From contig CANQPR010000026.1 in the NCBI GenBank assembly GCA_947625715.1, positions 1-15,207 of the forward strand: a stretch of DNA of 15,207 nt, given 5' to 3'. The position numbers were made by a program, and so were the translations under genes. The stretch's first letter is position 1, and every line of letters starts with the position of its first letter. Origin of the DNA: an uncultured Bacilli bacterium. GTDB taxonomy: Bacteria; Bacillota_I; Bacilli_A; RF39; UBA660. Under the pieces are notes generated by a model. That model was given only the letters and a program-made list of their open reading frames with translations, ran no database searches and was not told the DNA's origin. Below, in pieces: positions 7,955 through 13,139 of the stretch.

Positions 7955-9019
7955 ATGATTGCGATTAGTGTGGGAAAAGCAACATATGCTGTAACTATTC
8001 CCGTTGACAATTTTCCTGTTGAAAATACAAAAATGTTATTAAATGAAAAAATTGAAAGTAGTGGAGGAGCTGCATGCAATGTCGCGCAAGTTTTAGCAAA
8101 ATGGAATGTTGAAACATATTTTGCTGGAGTATTAGGCTACGATGATTATGGAACTTCTATAAAAAAAGATTTAGAAAATGAGCGTATCAAAACTAATTAT
8201 GTAGAAACTAATTATGAAAAGAAAACAACTACTTCATATATTATAACTAATAAAGCTAATTCATCTAGAACCATTATGATGGTTGAACCAGAAGTTTTTC
8301 ACTTAAAAAAATATGATTTTGATGTTAATGCTGATTTAATATACTCTGATGGATTTGAATACACAGCATCTACCGCAGCATTTAATCATTACCCAAATGC
8401 TATCACCGTATTAGGTGCAAGTTTAGATAAAGGTAGTGATCCAAAAGAAGTCCTAGCATTAGCTAAATATGTTAAATATATAATTTTTTCTTTAGATTTT
8501 GCTGAACGTCTAACGAAATTAAAAACTGATTTTTCTAATCCGCAAACCCTTTTAAATTTATATCAAGATTTAAAAGAAAAATATCCTAAAAATGAAATTA
8601 TTGTTACATTAAAAAATATGGGTGCTATGTATCAACTAGGTAATGAAGTAAAAGTAATGCCAACTATTTCCGTTACAGAAGTTGACCGTACTGGTTCTGG
8701 TGATATCTTTGATGGTGCTTTTTTATACGGCTTAGGTAAAAATTATGACATTGAAAAATGTATTCGCCTTGCTAATATTGCAGCCGGTTTATCTACTACT
8801 AAATATGGGGTTAAAAATTCTATTCCTTTATTATCTGATGTTATAAGTTATTATGAGAAAAAGTTTGGTCCATTAGATGCACCTGTAAATCAACCAGTGC
8901 AAAGTCAAACGCCACCTCAAGTGAATCAACAACCTAATCAAAATCCAAATCCCGATCAAGTAGTCAATCAACAAACAACACAAACTACTTCTATTAACAA
9001 CAACCAAACAGGAGTATAA
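7955..9019 (+). CDS. PfkB-family sugar/nucleoside kinase with Q/N/P-rich tail
   Basis: A cytosolic ribokinase-fold enzyme of 354 aa that should phosphorylate a sugar or nucleoside with ATP; the substrate is not identifiable. PfkB signature 1 is seen as SSGGAACNVAQVLAKW (35-50) and signature 2 as DRTGSGDIFDGAFLYG (244-259) with the catalytic Asp at 250. The usual family core of about 300 residues ends near 308. Residues 309-354 form a low-complexity tail with 12 Gln, 9 Asn and 7 Pro in 46 residues, probably disordered and unusual for this family. AAGGGG (7941-7946) gives an 8-nt spacing. It follows the secreted-protein gene by 18 nt and touches the Smr gene directly (TAAATG). Confidence 0.85.
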   Translation: MIAISVGKATYAVTIPVDNFPVENTKMLLNEKIESSGGAACNVAQVLAKWNVETYFAGVLGYDDYGTSIKKDLENERIKTNYVETNYEKKTTTSYIITNKANSSRTIMMVEPEVFHLKKYDFDVNADLIYSDGFEYTASTAAFNHYPNAITVLGASLDKGSDPKEVLALAKYVKYIIFSLDFAERLTKLKTDFSNPQTLLNLYQDLKEKYPKNEIIVTLKNMGAMYQLGNEVKVMPTISVTEVDRTGSGDIFDGAFLYGLGKNYDIEKCIRLANIAAGLSTTKYGVKNSIPLLSDVISYYEKKFGPLDAPVNQPVQSQTPPQVNQQPNQNPNPDQVVNQQTTQTTSINNNQTGV

Positions 9020-9277
9020 ATGTTGTTTTTTGCTTTAAATAGATATCCTAAATTAGATTTACATGGGGAGTACACACTAACAGCTTACACTGTAATTCAT
9101 GATTTTTTAAAGGACCAAGTAAAATTAAAAAATAAATATGCTATTATAATTCACGGTAAAGGCAGTGGCAAATTAAAAAAAGAAGTTCATCACATATTAA
9201 GTAAAGATGCGTTAGTAAAAGCTTATAACTTAGATCCAAATAACACTGGGCAGACCATAGTTGAATTAAAAATTTAA
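9020..9277 (+). CDS. Stand-alone Smr-domain protein
   Basis: 85 aa, essentially just one Smr (small MutS-related) domain: LDLHGEYTLTA (12-22), IIHGKGSGKLKKEVHHIL (43-60) and NTGQTIVEL (75-83). In the family the LDLHG and HGxGxG loops are associated with nucleic-acid binding and, in some members, nuclease activity; MutS2 carries such a domain at its C terminus. Here no MutS2 ATPase is attached, so it is a single-domain protein rather than a truncated mutS2. AGGAG (9010-9014) inside the end of the kinase gene serves as ribosome site. The ATG follows the upstream stop with no gap, so translation is probably coupled. Confidence 0.85.
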   Translation: MLFFALNRYPKLDLHGEYTLTAYTVIHDFLKDQVKLKNKYAIIIHGKGSGKLKKEVHHILSKDALVKAYNLDPNNTGQTIVELKI

Positions 9278-9278
9278 G

Positions 9279-9313
9279 TTGACTTTATCATTAAAAATTA
9301 GTAGAATGATAAA
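9279..9313 (+). promoter_or_regulatory. tRNA-Lys promoter with embedded inverted repeat
   Basis: TTGACT (9279-9284) and TAGAAT (9302-9307) are separated by 17 bp, placing the start just before the tRNA. A perfect 9-bp inverted repeat, TTTATCATT (9284-9292) and AATGATAAA (9305-9313), covers the -10 box. It may be an operator or a weak terminator for the Smr gene; it has no T run. Confidence 0.7.
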
Positions 9314-9321
9314 TAGTTAAT

Positions 9322-9397
9322 GTCTCCTTAGCTCAGTTGGTAGAGCAACTGACTCTTAATCAGTGGGTCTAGGGTTCGAATCCCTAAGGGGACACCA
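9322..9397 (+). tRNA. tRNA-Lys(CUU)
   Basis: 76 nt with CCA encoded. The acceptor stem GTCTCCT/AGGGGAC has one G-U pair. The D arm is GCTC/GAGC, the anticodon stem ACTGA/TCAGT with loop CTCTTAA and anticodon CUU at 9355-9357 (reads AAG), and the T loop TTCGAAT. The discriminator is A. Its 3' end faces the integrase remnant, making it the likely attachment site of the element. Confidence 0.97.
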
Positions 9398-9408
9398 ATA
9401 ATGTTATT

Positions 9409-9434
9409 AAAGTCCTGTATTTACGGGGCTTTTT
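9409..9434 (+). terminator. tRNA-Lys terminator
   Basis: AAAGTCCTGT (9409-9418) pairs with ACGGGGCTTT (9423-9432), including two G-U pairs, around ATTT, followed by further T's. It overlaps the integrase stop codon. On the minus strand the two wobbles become mismatches, so it is weaker for the integrase. Confidence 0.8.
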
Positions 9435-10565
9435 ATAGAATTACTCCCACTTTTCTAACTTTATTTGATAAATGCCCATATACGTTTATTGTGGTATTTA
9501 TATTTTTATGTCCCATTCTTTTACTAAATAAGTATGCTTCTTTACCTTCGGACATCATTGTAGCAGCATAAGTGTGTCTTAAATCGTACATTCTAATTTT
9601 AGGGACATTTGCTTTTTTACAATAGTAATTGAATGCTTTTCTTAATGCAACATCACAGAATGGCTTTCCGGTAGTATGATTTAAAAAAATTAACGTATCA
9701 TCTTTAATATCATATTCCATAATATAAATTAAAAATTTTTTGAAATCAATTATTTCATCAATTACTCTTTGACTAATATCAATTACTCTTTCGGATTCAT
9801 AAGTTTTAGTATTTGATAGAAAATCATTTGAAGTTCTATCATAATTTATAGAATGTAGAATGCTTATTCGTTTACTACATCAAAGGTCATGGCTCTAGTT
9901 TCTCCAATTCTGTCACCTAGAGAAAAAACTAATAATGTTATCAATTTCGTTCTTCTAGCGAGATAGGCTCTATATATATTTTGGGAATTAACATCTTCTT
10001 CAATAGTGTCTAAAAACTTCTTTAATTCTGATGGTATCCAATATTTCATTTCAGGCTTATTTACTTTATAGTTTACAACTTTAGATAAAGGGTTATTATA
10101 AAGCAAATTTTCTTCAATGCACCAATTAAAAAAACTTTTTAAAATTTTAATTAATTCATTTTTTTGCTTAGATGTTGTATCTATGTCATCTATAAATTTA
10201 GTCCAAAATTCTTTATTAGATTTTGATAAATTTATATTTATTTTACCTTTTAATTTGCTGTTGTATTCTTTTTCTTTTCTAAGAATGGTATTATAAGCCT
10301 GTTTTTTAACGAATTTACATTGAAAGATATATTTATCCCATAAAGTATCAAAATCTTCTTTATGGATAGTTTCTAGTGCTTTCTGTTGTTTAATTAAAAC
10401 ATTATCTCTAATCTTTAATGCCTCATCAGTAGTTAGTATCTTTTTACCGTCTATTTTGCTAATACTTGTTTTAACAGGCTTACTCATCATAATAACATAG
10501 TTTTTGTTTTTTTTGTGTCTATAAATATTTTGATATCTTGTTTTTTCATAAATTTTTAAATCCAT
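9433..10565 (-). pseudogene. Tyrosine-family integrase, broken by a single frameshift
   Basis: Two ORFs (10574-9864 and 9720-9433) join through an open -1 frame across 9865-9721; restoring one base near 9866-9868 gives a 377-aa integrase. The N-terminal part has an AP2-like arm-binding region and a core-binding SAM-like domain. Box I Arg lies in SLGDRIGETRAM just before the break. After it come the beta-hairpin Lys region SNTKTYESERVI, box II YDLRHTYAATM, box III MGHKNINTT and the Tyr in NVYGHLS. All catalytic residues are therefore present. At the break GAATAAGC reads Glu-stop; GAAATAAGC would read on as Glu-Ile-Ser, so loss of one A is the simplest cause. No known slippery heptamer is there. 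The start at 10565 lies 9 nt from AAAGGA; the ATG at 10574 abuts it. A sequencing error cannot be excluded. Confidence 0.85.
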
Positions 10566-10573
10566 ACATATCA

Positions 10574-10592
10574 TTCCTTTCTTGCAAAGGAA
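10574..10592 (-). promoter_or_regulatory. Hairpin sequestering the integrase ribosome site
   Basis: In minus-strand RNA TTCCTTT pairs perfectly with AAAGGAA over 7 bp around a 5-nt GCAAG loop. The 3' arm contains the AAAGGA Shine-Dalgarno that serves the ATG at 10565. The integrase would be poorly translated unless this stem is opened. Confidence 0.6.
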
Positions 10593-10610
10593 CTTTTGCT
10601 ATGGTACAAT
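10582..10610 (+). promoter_or_regulatory. Promoter of plus-strand small RNA
   Basis: TTGCAA (10582-10587) and TACAAT (10605-10610) have 17-bp spacing with the extended element TGG directly before the -10. It points away from the integrase and overlaps the integrase ribosome-site hairpin. Expected start is near 10617. Confidence 0.7.
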
Positions 10611-10616
10611 TAATAC

Positions 10617-10704
10617 ATAGAAAAATTCCTTATTAGCGTATGTGAGTTTTTCTTAGGAGTTTAACTCCGACCTTACTTGTTCGTAGCAAGTAGGGGATTT
10701 TTTT
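10617..10704 (+). ncRNA. Putative small RNA divergent from integrase
   Basis: About 88 nt between an extended -10 promoter and a strong terminator, with no start codon preceded by a ribosome site. Predicted pairing is GAAAAA (10620-10625) with TTTTTC (10647-10652), then GGAGT/ACTCC (10656-10660/10664-10668), then the terminator stem. It includes ATTCCTT (10625-10631 region), which could pair with the AAGGAAT of the integrase ribosome site. The length and layout resemble antisense regulators of mobile elements, but no family is recognised. It may also simply be transcription that opposes integrase expression. Confidence 0.5.
10671..10704 (+). terminator. Terminator of plus-strand small RNA
   Basis: CCTTACTTG (10671-10679) pairs with CAAGTAGGG (10687-10695) over 9 bp with one G-U pair, followed by A and seven T's (10698-10704). 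Confidence 0.85.
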
Positions 10705-10823
10705 ATAAATAAAAATAGATATCATAAAATATGATATCTATAGGTGCTCGTAAAGAGCTAAGTACAGTTTATTTCTAAACTGAGATGTCTGTAAAAGACT
10801 AAATACGTAATCAATTAAATTAC
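10705..10823 (-). ncRNA. Putative structured RNA with duplicated hairpin module
   Basis: A minus-strand unit of about 119 nt from a strong promoter to a terminator made of a perfect 12-bp stem (10730-10741/10715-10726) and a U-rich tail. It contains five successive hairpins. The pattern is a variable stem (10806-10824, then 10765-10782) followed by a conserved 24-nt module, GTAYTTAG plus small hairpin plus AYCT. The two small hairpins are GTCT-TTTAC-AGAC and GCTC-TTTAC-GAGC: the loop is conserved and both strands of the stem changed together. No ORF with a ribosome site is seen. It lies upstream of the integrase, so it could be an attenuated leader or an independent RNA. No family is recognised. 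Confidence 0.55.
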
Positions 10824-10829
10824 GATATA

Positions 10830-10858
10830 CTTATATCATATTTTATTCAATTTGTCAA
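10830..10858 (-). promoter_or_regulatory. Promoter of minus-strand structured RNA
   Basis: On the minus strand TTGACA (10858-10853) and TATAAG (10835-10830) have 17-bp spacing, with extended TGA before the -10. Expected start is near 10823. A phased repeat array lies directly upstream. Confidence 0.75.
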
Positions 10859-10868
10859 AATTTTATAC

Positions 10869-10928
10869 ACTTTTATGTAATTTTAATAACTTTTATGTGC
10901 TCTTATACACCTTTATTTACGTTTATGT
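10869..10928. repeat. Helically phased AC-N-TTTATGT repeat array
   Basis: ACTTTTATGT starts at 10869 and again at 10889. Diverged copies are at 10909 (ACCTTTATTT) and 10919 (ACGTTTATGT). Spacings are 20, 20 and 10 bp, so every copy faces the same side of the helix. It spans the toxin gene's 3' end and the gap before the structured-RNA promoter. It suits a protein-binding array such as integrase arm sites, excisionase sites or a regulator. Confidence 0.6.
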
Positions 10929-11457
10929 TTTTATTCGGTATATTTTGATTTGTGTACATAGTTACTAAAGTAGTGTCAATTTTATTCAAAATGGAAGGAT
11001 CACAAACAAATTGTTTTTGCTTTGAGAATATTCTATTTTTACTAATTGATCTTATTTGAGTCAGATTAGCATAACAATATAAATTGTATTTTAATGAATT
11101 AGGATATGCTTTATGCAATAATTTTCCTAAAGATACTCTATTGCTACCTTTTTTTGATGTAATTGGAACAATAGTTACAATATCAGAATTGATACTATCT
11201 TTTTTTGTGATTACGATTGCAAAATGTGTATAGCATAACTCTGAACCTATATTAATACCAAAATCAACTTTTACTACTTGTCCTCTAACAAATTTTTTGT
11301 ATGTATGTTTTTGGGTAACTGTTTCAGATAAGAAGGTATTACTTTCTTTTTCTAGCCAGCTATCTAACGTATGGAATTTGGATACTCCACTGTTATGTAC
11401 TTGTTTAAAAGTGTTACATGCTATATCAATTTTATTCGTTGTTGTTTTTACATTCAT
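10903..11457 (-). CDS. PemK/MazF-family toxin, no antitoxin gene seen
   Basis: 184 aa. After an N-terminal extension of about 60 residues comes a PemK/MazF-like domain: FVRGQVVKVDFGINIGSELC, then HFAIVITKKDS, VTIVPITSK and CYANLTQIRSISKNRI. The FGxNIGSE and HFAIVI pattern is typical of toxins carried singly on Bacillota mobile elements. MazF-like proteins are sequence-specific mRNA endoribonucleases in the cytoplasm; activity here is inferred. No small AbrB-, RHH- or HTH-type antitoxin gene flanks it. Either the long N-terminal part plays a role, the antitoxin is elsewhere, or it is lost. Three in-frame starts exist: GTG 11466, ATG 11463 and ATG 11457. I prefer 11457, 10 nt after AAAGGA (11473-11468), as in neighbouring genes. 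A clear promoter was not found. Confidence 0.8.
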   Translation of the reverse strand: MNVKTTTNKIDIACNTFKQVHNSGVSKFHTLDSWLEKESNTFLSETVTQKHTYKKFVRGQVVKVDFGINIGSELCYTHFAIVITKKDSINSDIVTIVPITSKKGSNRVSLGKLLHKAYPNSLKYNLYCYANLTQIRSISKNRIFSKQKQFVCDPSILNKIDTTLVTMYTNQNIPNKNINVNKGV

Positions 11458-11551
11458 TTTCATCACATCCTTTCAATAATTTTTTTATATAATCATCAGC
11501 ATTAATTTTCTTTTTATTCTTTTATTTATATTGAGTATGATACGAAAATAT

Positions 11552-11702
11552 TTAAATTCTTTTTGGTACAATTAAATATAATATAAATGCTATTAAACTA
11601 CATATAATTTTGGTATTTTGTTCATAAATAATAAACATATAATAAGAGTAGAATAACACCAAGAAAATATAACTAACGAAACCATATAATAATGTTAATC
11701 AT
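11552..11702 (-). pseudogene. Possible small two-helix membrane protein remnant
   Basis: The ATG at 11702, behind AGGAG and overlapping the end of the HNH remnant (ATGATTAA), opens only 9 codons. The adjacent frame, open from 11696 to the TAA at 11552, encodes about 48 very hydrophobic residues, with pieces such as YIFLVLFYSYYMFIIY and SLIAFILYLIVPKRI that look like two membrane helices. A frameshift in a tiny membrane protein would explain this. AT-rich DNA often gives hydrophobic translations by chance, so the call is weak. Confidence 0.25.
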
Positions 11703-11830
11703 TTTCTCCTAACTCCTTATCTAATTTATTTATTAATTTTGAACCTTTAGTTCTGTTACATCTCCAAAAGTAAATTAGGTTCTTTTTCTATTGAATTGCC
11801 ACAAATTCTACAAGTATAATTATCTCTTTT
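11695..11830 (-). pseudogene. HNH endonuclease remnant with catalytic core deleted
   Basis: From 11830 the minus strand reads KRDNYTCRICGNSIEKEPNL and then LLEM-stop. One frame over it continues CNRTKGSKLINKLDKELGEN to a stop at 11695. In HNH nucleases RDNYTCxICG carries the first zinc cysteines and CNRxKG the later ones, joined by roughly 25-30 residues with the catalytic DHI/histidine motif. Here the two are fused with that stretch missing and the frame shifted. The 5' end is also lost: no start, and an in-frame stop lies shortly upstream near the tRNA-Ser terminator. It must be inactive. HNH genes commonly travel on phages and ICEs, which supports mobile ancestry. Confidence 0.6.
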
Positions 11831-11848
11831 TTTAATTTTTTTTTAATT

Positions 11849-11872
11849 AAAAAAATCCTTATAAAAAGGATT
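11849..11872 (-). terminator. tRNA-Ser terminator
   Basis: On the minus strand AATCCTT and AAGGATT form a perfect 7-bp stem (11872-11866/11860-11854) around a 5-nt loop, followed by a U run through 11849. Confidence 0.85.
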
Positions 11873-11884
11873 AAATAACATTAA

Positions 11885-11975
11885 TGGCGGAGCAGGAGAG
11901 ATTTGAACTCTCGCGCCGGTTGCCCGACCTACACCCTTAGCAGGGGCGCCTCTTCAACCTCTTGAGTACTACTCC
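11885..11975 (-). tRNA. tRNA-Ser(GCU)
   Basis: 91 nt with CCA encoded and the long variable arm of a class II tRNA. The acceptor stem GGAGTAG/CTGCTCC has one G-U pair, the discriminator is G, and the T arm is GAGAG/CTCTC with loop TTCAAAT. The anticodon loop CTGCTAA holds GCU at 11941-11939, reading AGC/AGU. It appears intact. Confidence 0.97.
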
Positions 11976-11990
11976 GTAAGCCATGAATCC

Positions 11991-12019
11991 ATTTTACTAT
12001 AATATTATTTTTGAGTCAA
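11991..12019 (-). promoter_or_regulatory. tRNA-Ser promoter
   Basis: On the minus strand TTGACT (12019-12014) and TAAAAT (11996-11991) are 17 bp apart, with the start expected about 10 nt before the tRNA. It is back to back with the next gene's promoter. Confidence 0.8.
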
Positions 12020-12024
12020 GATAG

Positions 12025-12053
12025 TTGTTTAAATTTGTTGTAAATGATAAAAT
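12025..12053 (+). promoter_or_regulatory. Extended -10 promoter of flippase-like gene
   Basis: TTGTTT (12025-12030) and TAAAAT (12048-12053) have 17-bp spacing, with TGA immediately before the -10. The weak -35 is compensated by the extended element. The two divergent -35 boxes are only 5 bp apart. Confidence 0.6.
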
Positions 12054-12072
12054 TAAACAGGAAGTGATATGA

Positions 12073-13104
12073 ATGCAAAACAAACGAAAATATTTTTTCT
12101 CAGCCTTATTATTTATTGTTTTAATAATTTTTACTTACCAATTTTTATTTAAAAATTATAATCCTAAAGAAGTTCTTATAGATATTTTTAATTGCAATTC
12201 TATATATATTATCATGGCTTTCATAGCAATGCTTGTCTTTTTATTTTTTGATAGTTATTATATGAAACGAGTCTTAAAATATTTAAATATTAATATTAGT
12301 CTTTTAAAAAGTTTAGGATATTCTTTTACGGAAATATATTTTTCTGCTATTACACCTAGTAGTATGGGTGGCCAACCGGTGCAAATGTATGAAATGAAAA
12401 AAGATAAAATACCTTATGAAACAAGTGCAGTAGTAGTATTATTAAAAACGGTAATCTCAAAAGCTGGTCTTTTATTCTTAGCCTTTATTTTATTTTTAGT
12501 ATATCATTCTTTATTATTTACGAGAAATCATCTTTTTCAATGGTTTGTTTACCTTGGTTTTATTACGACTATATTAGTAACTTTAATGTTTGGGGTATTA
12601 ATATATTCTAAAAAAATTAGTAATCTTTTAATGAGATTTATTTACTTTGTATTTAATCACAATCGATGGCTAAGGAAAAAAGACCATTTGCCTAAAAAAC
12701 TCGAAAATATGTTAAATAATTATCATGAATGTGCTCTTTTGACCAAAAAATATCCAAAAATGTTTTTAGAATCTTTTTTAATTCTTTTAGGAAGACGAAT
12801 TTGTCTTTTATCTGTCGCGTATTTTGTATACTCATCTTTTTCTTTAACCGAACACAATATTTTAGAATTAATATTTTTCCAGATAACAATTACTTTAGGT
12901 TCTGATTTAATGCCAACACCAGGTGGAGTAATGGTAAATGAAGCTTTAGCCATGGAAGCAAATGAATTACTATATGGAGCTGTTTTTGCCATGCCAGGTA
13001 TGCTAATTACGAGATTTATAAGTTTTTATTTATTAGTCTTAACAAGTGCTATTGGCTACATAATTTTTCATTTTAAAAAACGTCATCCCGTGCATTTGCA
13101 ATAA
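12073..13104 (+). CDS. Flippase-like / LPG synthase-type membrane protein
   Basis: 343 aa and polytopic, with about eight hydrophobic segments. It matches the transmembrane family that includes the N-terminal flippase part of MprF and archaeal AglD-like proteins: AITPSSMGGQPVQMYEM (92-108) and GSDLMPTPGGVMVNEALA (276-293) are its two conserved loops. The cytosolic aminoacyl-transferase (DUF2156) domain of full MprF is absent, so it is unlikely to make lysyl-phosphatidylglycerol itself. A role in moving a lipid or lipid-linked sugar is inferred. AGGAAG (12059-12064) is 8 nt from the ATG. An out-of-frame ATG at 12069 is ignored. The end of the gene contains the ruvA promoter. Confidence 0.8.
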   Translation: MQNKRKYFFSALLFIVLIIFTYQFLFKNYNPKEVLIDIFNCNSIYIIMAFIAMLVFLFFDSYYMKRVLKYLNINISLLKSLGYSFTEIYFSAITPSSMGGQPVQMYEMKKDKIPYETSAVVVLLKTVISKAGLLFLAFILFLVYHSLLFTRNHLFQWFVYLGFITTILVTLMFGVLIYSKKISNLLMRFIYFVFNHNRWLRKKDHLPKKLENMLNNYHECALLTKKYPKMFLESFLILLGRRICLLSVAYFVYSSFSLTEHNILELIFFQITITLGSDLMPTPGGVMVNEALAMEANELLYGAVFAMPGMLITRFISFYLLVLTSAIGYIIFHFKKRHPVHLQ

Positions 13105-13124
13105 ATTAAAGAATATAGTAAAAT
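13096..13124 (+). promoter_or_regulatory. ruvAB promoter inside the preceding gene's end
   Basis: TTGCAA (13096-13101) and TAAAAT (13119-13124) with 17-bp spacing overlap the last codons and stop of the flippase-like gene. The expected start near 13131 would leave a leader of about 9 nt before ruvA. Confidence 0.65.
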
Positions 13125-13139
13125 GAAATTGGTGAGATT

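Larger units (their letters stand above)
9398..11848. mobile_element. Decayed integrative element between tRNA-Lys and tRNA-Ser
   Basis: The segment starts at the 3' end of tRNA-Lys with a tyrosine integrase whose C terminus faces the tRNA, the usual layout of tRNA-integrated prophages and ICEs. It also holds an orphan MazF-type toxin gene, an HNH-nuclease remnant and two small-RNA units. All genes here are on the minus strand, against the plus-strand housekeeping genes on both sides. No repeat of the tRNA-Lys 3' end was found up to 11884, so the right border is uncertain and internal deletion is likely. No relaxase, replication or virion genes remain. Confidence 0.65.

Noticed and set aside
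9860..9872. Programmed -1 frameshift in the integrase
   Set aside because: No X-XXY-YYZ slippery heptamer at the junction and no strong downstream structure seen; a one-base loss is simpler.
10612..10637. Two-codon leader ORF (ATG TAT TAA) on the minus strand behind AAGGA
   Set aside because: The spacing is plausible, but so short an ORF is expected by chance in this AT-rich DNA.
10705..10823. Type III toxin-antitoxin RNA repeats
   Set aside because: Known antitoxin RNAs have near-identical repeats upstream of the toxin with a terminator between; here the units differ and lie downstream of a PemK/MazF-type, not ToxN-type, protein.
10705..10823. Retron-type msr/msd RNA
   Set aside because: No reverse transcriptase gene is present nearby.
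11297..11479. 60-aa plus-strand ORF opposite the toxin gene
   Set aside because: Antisense shadow of a well-supported coding frame, with no ribosome site or family features.
12692..12992. Minus-strand ORFs of 65 and 89 aa within the flippase-like gene
   Set aside because: Shadows of a clear membrane-protein frame.
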